Assembly: GCF_032854445.1 (NCBI RefSeq)
Contig: NW_027017954.1
Coordinates: forward strand, 186,001 to 250,000
DNA: 64,000 bases
Direction of reading: 5' to 3'
Source of the DNA: Liolophura sinensis
Taxonomy: Eukaryota > Mollusca > Polyplacophora > Chitonida > Chitonidae
Every line of letters begins with the position of its first letter. Positions within the stretch are counted from its first letter, which is position 1. Shown in pieces: positions 34,990 to 45,726 of the stretch. The translations under genes were made by a program, and so were the position numbers. Under the pieces are notes generated by a model. The model did no database searches, was not told the origin of the DNA, and saw only the letters and a list, made by a program, of their open reading frames with translations.

Positions 34990-35089
34990 GTCCTCCGGGA
35001 ACTCTCACAACCCGCGAACAAGATGCAAGTGGAATCCGCCAGACATCCGGACAACATTTCCAAGAACAGATACTCCAAATTTTTAGCCC
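34990..35089 (+). CDS. Gene 1 exon: start of PTP D2
   Basis: This 100-nt exon (phase 0 to 1) encodes VLRELSQPANKMQVESARHP and then NISKNRYSKFLA, the D2 equivalent of the KxRYxN block. Confidence 0.82.
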
Positions 35090-36074
35090 GTAAGTCTTTT
35101 GTGACAAAGCCTTATTTCGTCGACAGTTGAGGTACACTCCCAACACACCTAACAGGGTTTGTATGTCGATATCAACTTCTGATTTAATAATGTGTTAGAC
35201 ACCGTTTCCATGTGCCCTCTAAACATCCTTGTAAAGTATGTGAAAACTCATAGCTCATCTCGCTGTTCAGCAGCGTAACCTGTTAAGGTATCGTTATCAG
35301 AGAGGTCAATCTGCAAAGTAATGATTTGTTCAACTCTCAGACAGTAATAACCGAACAGTTTTAAATAAATTAAATACATATAATAAAATAGTCTAATCTT
35401 AGACTAAATAGTAAAACATTTTTACAGCATATAAAACAATGTAGGTAACAACAAAATATAGATTCCTTTGGAGATTAGAGCAGACACAACACCTTTCCAA
35501 ACACACACAATCTCAATAGGAAGTCTCAGCATATAGAGGTAGATCCACTGATTCTCGAGAATTCCTAGAGTGAAAGATAACACTGACATCCAGATGACAA
35601 TCAGCAGTACTCAAGGCACAATGACAAATGGTTGGTATGCAACCTTCCTATCAGTCCACAGACTCTACACTTGATTTTTGATTAGCGGAAATGCCCCAAA
35701 TTTATATACATTTACAGTGAGCATCCAGAAAGATGGCTCGCCTTAAATGTGATCGAGAGCAGGGTCGGCGTTCCCCGGTAAAGAGCTCAAACACTTACCT
35801 GGTTAGCATCAAGCCCCTGTAACTTCCCATTTCACATCATTCTTTTTCGTCAGTTAGTGCGATTAAGGGCTGTTTTTCTTTCCTTGTATTCAGAGTGTTA
35901 CAACATTCTCCCCACGTTGTTCGTGGTTCTGTCTTTGGAATTTATGAAGTCTAAGCCTCATGAACAGTCAGGTACGTGAAGGAAAGCTGTAAACGGCGTA
36001 ATATGTGTTGCAAATAACACGTTGTTGCAGCACAGCATCTTCGTTGGAGTAAACCTGTGATTGTTGTGTTTCAG

Positions 36075-36148
36075 TTGATAGCTGCAGGCCATACCTGTCC
36101 ACGCCAGTGTCCGACTGTAACGACTACATCAATGCTGTGTATCTTCCG
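36075..36148 (+). CDS. Gene 1 exon: PTP D2, DYINAVYLP
   Basis: This 74-nt exon (phase 1 to 0) encodes CRPYLSTPVSDCNDYINAVY, the D2 counterpart of the DYINA segment. Tyr-Asp-His-Ser is replaced, as is common in second domains. Confidence 0.85.
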
Positions 36149-36305
36149 GTAAGGATCTCAGACGTGACCCTACAGTGTGGTTTGTATGTTCGAAAGTGGA
36201 GAGGTAGTATTAACTGCAAGGTACTTTACCTAGATATTAATACGGTACACTAAGTTAAAACTAACACAGTTTTATTAATCCTCTCTAGGCGTGGTAAAGA
36301 GTGCT

Positions 36306-36623
36306 GAGTGAGTGCTTGGGGTTTAACGTCGTACTTATCAATTTTTCAGTCATATGAAGACAAAGGATTCCTTCGAGTGCATGTAATGTGCCCCCTTGGT
36401 GCAGGACGGATTTCCACCGCTCTTTTATCTAGTGCTGCTTTACTGAGGCGCCTTACCGAAGGCAAGTAAACAGCCCCGCCCGAGCCATCATACTGATTCG
36501 GGTCAACAAGTTGTTGCATTGTCCCCTTCATGCTGAACGCCAAGCAAGGAAGTTACAACTTCCTCCTTTAAGGTCTTAGGTGTGATTCGACTCAGGATTG
36601 CCCCTGGAACTACCGCTCCTGTG
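36306..36623 (-). repeat. SINE-B copy
   Basis: It is in reverse orientation: GAGTGAGTGCTTGGGGTTTA, TCAGTCATATGAAGAC, CGCCTTACCGAAGGCAAGTA, CATGCTGAACGCCAAGC. It is nearly complete. Confidence 0.88.
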
Positions 36624-36872
36624 GTAAAGAATAACACCACATATAATTATGATTCCTTCTTATGACAGAATAGCTGAAATGCCATTATCATTGGTCTTAA
36701 TTTTTTCAAACTGATTAATTATTTACAACGTATGCATGTACTTTGTCGTTATATGACGTCATATTCATTGGAGTGTCCGTGGTAAACCACCAACCTTTGA
36801 CAGTGGCCGATGAACTTGCCAATTATAGATATGTGCAAGATACTGTTGGGACACAAGTGTTTTTCATCCAGT

Positions 36873-37138
36873 GACTGCCTCCGTGGCTCACTTCGTTAGC
36901 GCCCTAGCGCAGCGTAATGGCCCATTAGCCTCTCACCAATACGGTCGTTGTGAGTTCTAGTCCAGCCCATGCCGGCTTCCTCTCCAGCCGTACGTGGGAA
37001 GCTCTTCCAGCAACTTGCAGATGTTCGTGGGTTTCCCCCGGGCAGTGCCCGGTTTCCTCCCACCATAATGCTGACTGACGTCGTGTAAGTGAAATATTCT
37101 TGAGTACGGTGTAAAACAACAATCAAATAAATAAATAA
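36873..37138 (+). repeat. SINE-A, full length
   Basis: It runs from GCCTCCGTGGCTCACTTCGT to the AATCAAATAAATAAAT tail and has all family blocks. Confidence 0.93.
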
Positions 37139-37752
37139 TTTTATCGACTGTTAGGCCATTTATTGCCCAGGCTCCTACAGTTGCGGGGGCATGGAGTTGA
37201 CCCACATCCACATTTTTGTAGAATGTATATCAAGTCCTAGGTAAAGGAGTGATTCCATCGGTCACATGAACCTAGGATTTATTCCCTTGCCTCCACGACA
37301 CTATACTCTATTTCACAAATACAACCTACCTCAAATATATTATATATAACTGTCATAGAATATCACATATCCTAGTGAATGATAAGAAAACATCTTCAGC
37401 GCTCGGGACATATCCCGTTTCCATTGATAATTTGATGCTTAAATCTGTTTCATGCAATTTTTAATTAGCAGCCTCGTTGATGTATGTGAAGTCGGCAACA
37501 ATCACACCAAGATCTGGCCCAGGGATCATTAAGCGATCCTAGACTTAAGTCAAGATTTCAAATGACTTCAGTATTGCTATTTGTAATGTAAGAAGATCCA
37601 AATATTGCTTGACAACGTTGATTCTCTATCAGTTATTGTGCAATAAATTTCGGCAAATATAATGGAAAGGAACGCACCAGACTTAATGATTAAATTTTTG
37701 ACTTGAGTTTAAGATAGGTTCGTGATAACTTCCAAAGGTCCTTACGTAGTGA

Positions 37753-37879
37753 TTGATTTATTTATTTATTTGATTGGTGTTTTACGCCGTTCTCAAAAAT
37801 ATTTCACTTATACGACAGCGACCAGCATTATGGTGGGAGAAAACCGGGCAGGGCCCGAGAGAAACCCATGACCATCTGT
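37753..37879 (-). repeat. SINE-A, split by a nested SINE-B
   Basis: The reverse copy reads to CCCATGACCATCTGT, then SINE-B intervenes. SINE-A resumes at 38,251 (CCATCTGTTAGTTGCTGG) for a short distance. Confidence 0.9.
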
Positions 37880-38250
37880 AAACCGGCCCGGATAACACAG
37901 TTGGTAGAGCGGCCGCTTCGGGACCGGTAGATCCAGGATCAGTCCTTGATCGAGTCACACCTAAGACTTTAAAAGAGGAAGTTGTAACTTCCTTGCTTGG
38001 CGTTCAGCATGAAGGGGATAGTGCAACGAGTGGTTGACCCGTATCAGTATAATGACGTGGGCGGGGCGGCTTACTTGCCTTCGGTAAGTCGTCTCAGTGA
38101 AGCAGCATTAAATAAAAGAGCGGTGTAAATCCGTCCTGCTACAAGGAGGCACATTACACGTACATGCACCCTAAGGATTCCTTTGTCGTCATATGACTGA
38201 AAAATTGTTGAGTATGATGTTAAACCCCAAGCACTCACTCACCCACTCAC
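37880..38250 (+). repeat. SINE-B, full length, inserted in a SINE-A
   Basis: The element has a tRNA-like head (CCGGCCCGGATAACACAGTT, GGTAGAGCGG), a body with GTAACTTCCTTGCTTGGCGT and a CACTCACTCACCCACTCA tail. It is flanked by CCATCTGT (37,872 and 38,251), so both ends and the insertion order are known. It is the reference copy for the family in this window. Confidence 0.93.
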
Positions 38251-38477
38251 CATCTGTTAGTTGCTGGCAGAACTATTGATGTGGCTGCCTGGAAACGTGT
38301 TCAAGTTCCACTTATTTGAAACTCACGAAATTACCTCTGCCTTCAGTGTTTTCCCTGGACTCTCTGTTGTAAACAGTAGGAACCTGAATGGCGTATGACG
38401 TGTATGAATTTACCCTTGGAAAATTACAGATGTTTGTGTATTTTTGGTTCAATGAAAATACCGTTTTTTACTTGTAG

Positions 38478-38612
38478 GGATACAAACAGAAGAGGGGTTT
38501 TATCCTAACTCAGACTCCTCTACCCAACACGGTCGTGGATTTCTGGCGTCTGGTCTATGATCACAAAGTCAGTACCATCATCATGTTGGACCGCGTGAAA
38601 ACAGGGGATAAG
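38478..38612 (+). CDS. Gene 1 exon: PTP D2, FILTQTPLPNTVVDFW
   Basis: This 135-nt phase 0-0 exon (45 codons) has GYKQKRGFILTQTPLPNTVV, then DFWRLVYDHKVSTIIMLD. It is a well-preserved D2 core. Its last ~15 nt and the donor GTAGGTAGTGTG seed the minisatellite that follows. Confidence 0.9.
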
Positions 38613-39365
38613 GTAGGTAGTGTGTCAAATTGACCAGTTGTACAGAAAATGGAATACCCCATAACAGGGTTTAAGGTATGTGGTTTCTCACATTGACCAG
38701 TTGTGCAGAAAATGGAATACCCCATAGCAGGGGATAAAGTAGGTAGTTTGTCAAATTGAACTTATGCACACCATGGAAGTCCCCCACAACAGAGCATTAG
38801 GTACGTAGTTTGTCTCATTGACGACTTGTGCACATAACAGTTTAAGATAAGTAGTCTGTCACGTTGAATACTTGTGCACATAACGGAAGACGCCCAAAAC
38901 AGGGGATAAGTTGGGTAGTCTATCACATTGACTACTTGTGCAGAAAATGAATGGCTCCCAAAACAGGGAATAAGATAGGTACCCTGTCAAAGTGTCCACT
39001 TGTGCACATAACATGTTAAAATCAATAGTCTGTCACACTGACTACTTGTGCACATAACGGAAGACCCCCAAAACAAGAGATAAGGTAGGTAGTCTGTCAA
39101 ATTGACCACTTGTGAAAATAATGGAAGTCCCCAAAAACAGAGGATTAGATACGTAGTTTACCACATTGACCCCTTGTGCACATTGCAGGATAAGATAAGT
39201 GGTCTTTTACAGTGACCACTTGTGCACATAACGGAAAACAGGGTTATAAGGTAGGTAATGTGTCACACTGAAAGAGGTGCAAATACTGGGAAATCCCAAT
39301 AATGTAACAGGGAATAATGTAAAGAATGTGTCAGATTGGAAGTTGTGTAGATAATGGAAGACGCT
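38613..39365 (+). repeat. Minisatellite 3, first part, derived from exon 38,478-38,612 end plus donor
   Basis: About 11 units of roughly 60-70 bp are present, each containing AAAACAGGGGATAAG (exon end) followed by a donor-like GTAGGTAGTCTGTCACATTGA and CTTGTGCA...GGAA. The array continues after a nested SINE and MITE at 40,335. Confidence 0.85.
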
Positions 39366-39375
39366 CTAATCAAGG

Positions 39376-39500
39376 GATCCGCTTCGGTGCGGTAGATCCA
39401 GGGTAAATCCTGGATCCACTCACACCACAGCAGTATAATGGCTCGGGTTTGGCAGCTGACTTGCCATCGGTAAAGCAGGGCGCGTAGCGGTTATGTCGAA
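39376..39500 (+). repeat. SINE-B 5' part, interrupted
   Basis: CCGCTTCGGTGCGGTAGATC to CTGACTTGCCATCGGTAA. The 3' part resumes near 40,145 after a MITE-like insert. Confidence 0.75.
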
Positions 39501-39559
39501 AAGTTTGACAAAACCTTAAGATCGTGAGCGACTGGCGGGGTCTCATCAGATTCAGTTTC

Positions 39560-40151
39560 GTTGCGCGTGGATCGACCGCGACTGGAGGCACCTGTGAGCA
39601 AATACTTATAGCAGCGTTAATGATGTAGGAGGCCGTGTACACGGTGCGTGGATGTATAATATATTATATACAATATATAATATACCTTTCAGTTGTCTTT
39701 GCTGTGGAAATTTAAGGTTTCTTGGAAAATTCTCTTGTCCATTTATTCCAACTTTTCTACACTCCCCATGTACATCATAAGCTTTGTACCTTGGAAGAGG
39801 TGTCGTACAAGCACAGTCTAAGATTGCAAATATCGATAAGCTTATTTTCCAGCTCATCGGTCCGCTTTATAATCGCCATTTCCATAGTGCAACACGTGCA
39901 TTCCTGGGAGCAACTGTTACCAAGTGGACACAAGCACGTGTAGATCGACGGAACTTGGTACAACTGGATGATTCGACTCGCGGAAAAGTCGAACTTGTTC
40001 AGTTCTGAGCAGCTGCAGAGTCAGCAGTTGTCGGTGATCGCAAACGCGCGTAGATCGATCGTATGCCCCCAGTTGCTGCCAACTTCTCCTAGTTGCTTCC
40101 AGTTGCCAAAAACCGAGTTGCTCCCAGTCGCAAGGTCGACATACGCACGAC
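39560..40151 (+). mobile_element. MITE-like insert in SINE-B, with terminal inverted repeats
   Basis: The left end GTTGCGCGTGGATCGACCGC, followed by GACTGGAG, is mirrored on the right by CTCCCAGTCGCAAGGTCGAC and ATACGCACGAC. The ~590-bp interior has no convincing gene. Exact ends and a target duplication were not resolved. Confidence 0.6.
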
Positions 40152-40334
40152 TGAAGTCGTCTCACTGAAACTGCACCAGATAAAGGAGCGGTGGAAAACC
40201 GTCCTTCAACAAGGAGGCACATTACACGTACATGCACTCTAAGGACTCCTTCGTCATCATATGACTGAAAAAATGACTGTTAAGTACGACGTTAAACCCC
40301 TTTGCACTCACTCACTCACTCACCCACTCACTCT
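40152..40334 (+). repeat. SINE-B 3' part
   Basis: AGGAGGCACATTACACGTAC, CGTCATCATATGACTG and CACTCACTCACTCACCCA correspond to the 3' half of the 37,880 element. Confidence 0.82.
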
Positions 40335-40945
40335 AAACAGGAGGTAAGTAAGAAATGTGTCACATTGAAAGTTGTGCACGTTATGGAAGGCCCCCAAAAT
40401 AGACGACAAATAGGTAATGTGTCACATTGAAAGTTGTGCACATTATGGAAGGCCCCAAAAACAGAAAATAAGTAGGTAATGTGTCACATTGAAAGTTGTG
40501 CACATTATGGAAGGCCCCCAAAACAGAAAATAAGTAGGTAATGTGTCACATTGAAAGTTGTGCACATTATGGAAGGCCCCCAAAACAGAAGATAAGTAGG
40601 TAATGTGTCACATTGAAAGTTGTGCAGATAATGGAAAACCCAACACAGGGAATAAGGTACGTAATGTGTCACATTGAAAGTTGTGCACATTATGGAAGGC
40701 CCCAAAACAGAAGATAAGTAGTTAATGTGTCACATTGAAATTTGTGCAGATAATGGAAAACCCAAAGCAGGGAATAAGGTACGTAATGTGTCATAATGAA
40801 AGTTGTGCACATCATTGAAAGCCCACAAAACAAGAGACAAGGAGGTAATTTGTCACAATGAAAGTTGTCCAGGCGATAGACCCCAACAGAGGGGATCAGG
40901 TGCATACATATAGGTAGTCTGTCACATTGACCACAAAGTGCTGCA
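40335..40945 (+). repeat. Minisatellite 3, second part
   Basis: About nine more units are present, more alike than in the first part: GTAGGTAATGTGTCACATTG, AAAGTTGTGCACATTATGG, AAGGCCCCCAAAACAGAA. Homogeneity suggests recent local expansion. Minus-strand open frames here arise only from the repeat. Confidence 0.85.
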
Positions 40946-41634
40946 TAAAATGCTGAGAATATTCTGAGTGTGTGACTATCGAGAATTACAAGGCAGCGAA
41001 AAAGTGCGCGCGGCAAATTGTTATTTGCTTTATTATACATTCAATAACAGTTCAGTCTGTCGAAAACCCGAGGGGTTCACTCAACTGAACCCTAACATCA
41101 GGACATTTCAGATTGCTTATCCTCCAATCTTTCAAGTTCCATTATGGCAATAAGCGCTATTTGGAATTAGTTCGAGATCAGTTGGCTTTCCCAAATTCGG
41201 CACACGTAACACTGTCTCTGTACTTCATATTTTATGCGCGAGTGAGAAAGTACTCACTACGGGTACCCAGGTTTCTTCCACCCATAAAACCTGTCCCCTG
41301 ATACAAGTGTATATTGGTGTAAAACTCCTGGCCCCAGGATCACGAAGCGATCTTAGACTTAATTCAAAATTTAACTAATTAAATTTGATATGTTCCTTTG
41401 CATTATTTTAGCTGTTATTTCTTTTACAATAACTTACCCATAATTTACGTTGTCAAGCAATAGTTTGTCCTTGGTACGTTGGAAATAAAAATTTTAAAGT
41501 GATTTGAACATTTGACTTAAATCTAGGATCGCCTAATGATGCCGTGGCCAGAAATAATCTGCAGATTACATCATGCAATAAAAAGTCAAGTATACAATAC
41601 ATAAATTTATTATACTTTATTTTCTTGCACACAG

Positions 41635-41757
41635 AATGTTGGGGTGTATTGGACAGATAGGAAGGAAACGTTTAAACCGTTCGAGATGGAGGTGACAGAT
41701 GTTGTCCAGAGAGCGGAATTCTCCACTTGGACTTACGAACTGAGCCACAAAGACAAG
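41635..41757 (+). CDS. Gene 1 exon: PTP D2, VYWTDRKE region
   Basis: This 123-nt phase 0-0 exon (41 codons) has a CACACAG acceptor and an AAG|GTAAAG donor. It reads NVGVYWTDRKETFKPFEMEV and ends TYELSHKDK, aligning with the K-C/x-x-Y-W-P region of D1. Confidence 0.82.
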
Positions 41758-42326
41758 GTAAAGCCCTTCTATACTGTTCAGTATGTCAAACAAATGCAAT
41801 TTTTTCTGAGAACTTTAATTCAGAGATGAAAAGAAAAATGTCTGTTATCTTTGTGATGTATTAGTTGCTATTTTGCATGACTGAAAGTTCATATTCTGGA
41901 TCTGGGCATCGAACTGATATTCCAACATCACCCCCCCCCCCCCCCCTTCCAAATAAAATGGTGGTTCCGGGTCAACAACCTTAAAACCAATTCCAAAAGA
42001 ACCCTCAACACAATCTACAAAGGTCTTTGTCCATGTACTAAGTCCGACATTTGGGCGGGTTCATGAAAAGAGAAGCATACAACGGTTTTCAATAGTAATG
42101 GAAAGATCCAAAGATCCAGATCTTCTACTATGCCAGTTTATCGGTTGTCGATAGTCAATATATATCTCGGTTGCGCTTTTAGCGCTAGTGTTCAAGCCCG
42201 AACTGAACGTCTCCGTTGAACTAAGTGTACGATCTTCACGTACGTACTGTCCTGTGCAAAAGTTTGAAGAAATCAGTTTATACGCGTGCGACATTTTTAA
42301 GAAGCAAAAGAACAAGAAACAAAACG

Positions 42327-42586
42327 GGGCCTTTGTGGCCGTGGTAGTTATCGCACCAGCACGGCGCATTGATCCAGAAGCCTCTCTCCAATTCAGTCGC
42401 TGTGAGTTCAAGTCCAGAACATCCTGGCTTCATATCTGGAGGTACCTGGGAAGGTCTGCCAACAGTCAGCGGTTGTTCGTGGGTTTTCCTCGGCTTCTGT
42501 CTGGCTTCTGTCCGGTTTCCTCCCACCATCGTATTGTGAAATATTCTTGCGTACGGCGCAAAACGCCAAGCAAATAAATAAATCAA
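42327..42586 (+). repeat. SINE-A, near full length, diverged head
   Basis: GTCGCTGTGAGTTCAAGTCC, TCGTGGGTTTTCCTCGG and CGTACGGCGCAAAACGCC identify it. Confidence 0.87.
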
Positions 42587-42589
42587 ACA

Positions 42590-44170
42590 AAACAAAAGGG
42601 CTGGCGGTGCACATCTAACTGTAATAACACCTTTATTTAAAGAAAGAAGAATGCCCCATGTCTTGTCACAAGCTGCGACGCATAAACATAACTCGCCCAA
42701 GAACAGGAAGAATACTAACTCCAACAACAGCTTGAACACACTTCACCAACACAAATGCGCGTTGCAGCTGAAAATAAAGAATAGAATTGATAATCCCCAT
42801 GCAAAAATTTTGTCGATTTTTACTTTCGGTCACAGGGCAAATTTGGGCAAGACATTATGGACTGATCACATCAGAATAAAAAGTGAACCCTTCATAAGAA
42901 TGTCTCATAATGTAACCAAGAAAATTAGTTCATAACAACACATATAAAACATGACCAATCACCACAACCTATAAACCAGTGGGATGTTATAACCCTATAC
43001 AAAAAAGAATTCTAATGTTTTGAAACAGCAACGTTGTGGTTAAATTCAAAATCGATTCTTTTCTTTGTCGAGCGCTTTTTTGTCCTTGTTTTTTAAAAAT
43101 ACGCGTAAAATCTGAAGCATATCTCTTCGTGTCCAGTATATAGCGAAACTACGATTATTAGCCTATAGTGTAGCAGCTGTTGGACGTTGGACGAAATGGA
43201 CGATCAGGGTCAATAATCGCATGGCTCATTCCCAAAAGGACACAAACACAAACCACCACAGAACTATGAAAGTATATATAATATACCAAAATAGGACGCA
43301 ATCATGCAAAGAAAAGCAGTCAGCAGTTTCCAACGATCATGGAAAGACGAAAGGAATTTCACTAGCAAAGAGGCCACTCAAAACACAAGAACCTAGCGCT
43401 AGATCACGCCAGATGTGGATTCAACCTCATTCACCGACAGGGATTTTCCCGAAATGTCATTCTTCATTTGTTTATTTATTTGATTGGTGTTTTACGTCGT
43501 ACTCAAGAATATTTCACTTATATGACGCCGGCCAGCATTATGGTGGTAGGAAAACGGACAAAGCCCAGGGGATACCCACGATAAAGAATGGTACAGATAT
43601 AAATCCGATCAGTGGTGTCATGTTAGTACAGGAATAACTGAGTCTATAATTCATTGTAATTTATGTTATTATGTTTATAATAAAAATAATGCATAAGACA
43701 CGGAGAGAGACTCAGCCCAGGCTGATCTTCCGTGAGACTCTCGGAGGGAAAGGAAGTCATATAAATGGTAATAAATCTAAGCTATGTTTGTTGCAAAACA
43801 AACAAGTTAGGTAATATAATACATTTCACACGGCAAGTTATTCACGGCAAGTTATTCAAATGACAAACTATTCACACAGACATGAAAACACTATTCAAAA
43901 GGGCAAAAAGTAAAATGACTTGTACCTATATAAGTGGTATGCACGACAAATTACAGGTGACTGGCATGACTGAAGCAGTGAGCATAGGATAGTGGGAGGA
44001 GACCATTACTGACTTCTCCCTGCATTCACAGCATAAAGAAACCTGCGTTGTACATCACAAGAGAGAAAGTGTGTATTTTACACACCTTAAATGCAGAGTC
44101 TTCCTGAGCGTTCTACATTATCCTGATGAATACTGTAAATTTTATTTATGATCAAATTTGATGAATATTT
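42590..44170. other. Intronic stretch without a recognised exon
   Basis: Besides a dispersed repeat at 43,290-43,355 (shared with ~595-660) and a SINE-A fragment I see nothing gene-like. The 138-codon frame at 43,221 runs through these repeats. Confidence 0.45.
43466..43587 (-). repeat. SINE-A 3' fragment
   Basis: It is in reverse orientation: TTTATTTATTTGATTGGTG, CGTACTCAAGAATATTTCAC, CAGCATTATGGTGG. Confidence 0.85.
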
Positions 44171-44174
44171 CCAG

Positions 44175-44323
44175 AAAGCACCTCAGCCCATCAAACAATT
44201 CCGCTGCCCATTTTTCACGAGTGAACCAACACTGGAGACTATACCAACGCTTTTGACTGTACTGCAGAGTGTTGACATGTGGCGAGATAAGGCTGGCGAC
44301 GGACCTGTACTGGTTCATTGCAG
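44175..44323 (+). CDS. Gene 1 exon: PTP D2, degenerate WPD region
   Basis: This 149-nt exon (phase 0 to 2) reads IKQFRCPFFTSEPTLETIP where an active domain has F-x-x-WPD. The general-acid loop is absent. It ends GPVLVHC, splitting the signature at the same point as D1. Absence of WPD predicts a catalytically inactive D2. Confidence 0.88.
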
Positions 44324-45088
44324 GTTAGCTAAGCATTACTCGTATATGGTGTTTGTCAATAGAGCTCTTCTATGGTAGACAGCTGCCCGCTGCCATTGTA
44401 CATTCTCTTCTATAACATGCAAAATTATGCATTCTCACTCCAGAGAAATATAGCGGGTTTTTGTATTTTATAAGGCAAAGACACCTCAGGATTTTTGCCC
44501 ATATAGTATTAAAATGTAAATAATGCTTAGTATTTGTTGAAAACGAGGTCTCCATATAAAATGTAACAAAGCCAAAATCAGATTTTGGGAAATAAGCTTA
44601 TATAAACAACATAACCGTATGTAGACAGAAGTAGTTTATGCTCTGAGCCATGGGCCGTCTGCATACGGCTGTCCTGGTTACCTATGTAATCATAAGGTCT
44701 TAAATTATGTTTATCTCACATTTGATATTGGTTTGATTGGGAATGTAAACTTTGTCCTTAAAGGGTGGCCTGTTTGATTCATAGATTTTACTATTACAAA
44801 ATGATCGTTAAGAACAAAGAGTGTAGCATATTTCTAAAAGCGAATCAGCGCAGATACAGAAACAAATTAGACAAAACTGATAAACTCAGCTGTGAAAGGC
44901 CACCCTACTTGTATGTAAGCCAACAAACCTAACGAAAAGATGAGAAATTAGCCGTAAATTAATGTCATATGTATGATATAAATTATACGATCATGTGGTG
45001 AGTGCGCATTACTTGCTTTAAGATTGATGATGAAGAAATACAGGCTTACGTGTATGATTAAAATAATATATGCCCCGATTGTACCCAG

Positions 45089-45223
45089 GGATGGCGTGAC
45101 AAAGAGTGGTTGTTCTGTGTGGTTTGGACTGTGCTAGAAAGACTGAAGGTTGACCAGAACGTCAATATCCTACAGACTGTCAAGCAGATGAGGAACAACA
45201 GACCGGAGATTATAACAGATGTG
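45089..45223 (+). CDS. Gene 1 exon: PTP D2 signature, with a 1-nt frameshift
   Basis: The exon joins 44,323 in phase 2 to give HCRDGVTKSG, a D2-type signature in which Lys replaces the catalytic Arg. At about 45,108-45,110 the frame must move: the family-typical LFCVVWTVLERLKV and QTVKQMRNNRP lie one frame over. The exon is 135 nt, where 136 would be needed to leave phase 0 for the last exon, so one base seems missing. Read as given, the protein stops at TAG eight codons past the break. Confidence 0.8.
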
Positions 45224-45554
45224 GTATGATTACTTATAACATTATTAAACAGATAACTATATCAGTGTCATTTTCGTATGAAGCATATGAGTGATAGTCT
45301 TCCTTTTAATGATGTACTAATGCTGGTACCATTGCTAAACGTGGACCTCTAAATGAACCACAGTACTTCTAATTGTCAAATAAAAAAACACAAATATAAT
45401 TATGGCCTTACGCGTATGAGTCTATTTCAATGCTCAGAGACTTCTGGAGAAAGACAAGCATCATACGTCGACTGATTAATGTCTTCATAATGTATATGGC
45501 GTAGATGCATTTAGAATTTGAATGTCAAAAAATAAGAAACTCATGTGCTTCAAA

Positions 45555-45726
45555 CCTTATGCTTGTCATTTACCATCTGTTTTCTTTAGACTTTACCCTA
45601 TTTTAGGGTCATCTTGCTTACCATTTGCCATCTGTCTTTTTTCCCCCTCATCTACCCCATTTATGGTCAGATTGCTTACCATTTACCATATGTCTTTTTC
45701 ATCCTTTACCCTTTTTTTAGGGTCAG
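45555..45726 (+). repeat. Triplicated splice-acceptor region before the last exon
   Basis: Three diverged ~55-60-bp units end in TTTACCCTATTTTAGGGTCA (45,592-45,611), CTACCCCATTTATGGTCAG and TTTACCCTTTTTTTAGGGTC. The third is the genuine acceptor and exon start. The first keeps an intact AG (45,605-45,606) and is a possible decoy acceptor. Confidence 0.7.

Noticed and set aside
40505-41040. Minus-strand repetitive frames (CTTFNVTHYVPYS type)
   Set aside because: They fall entirely in minisatellite 3 and copy its unit; there is no independent coding evidence.
42278-42739. 153-codon minus-strand frame
   Set aside because: The middle is a reversed SINE-A; the ends have no protein-like features.
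43221-43637. 138-codon plus-strand frame
   Set aside because: It runs through a dispersed repeat and then a reversed SINE-A; it is a chance frame.
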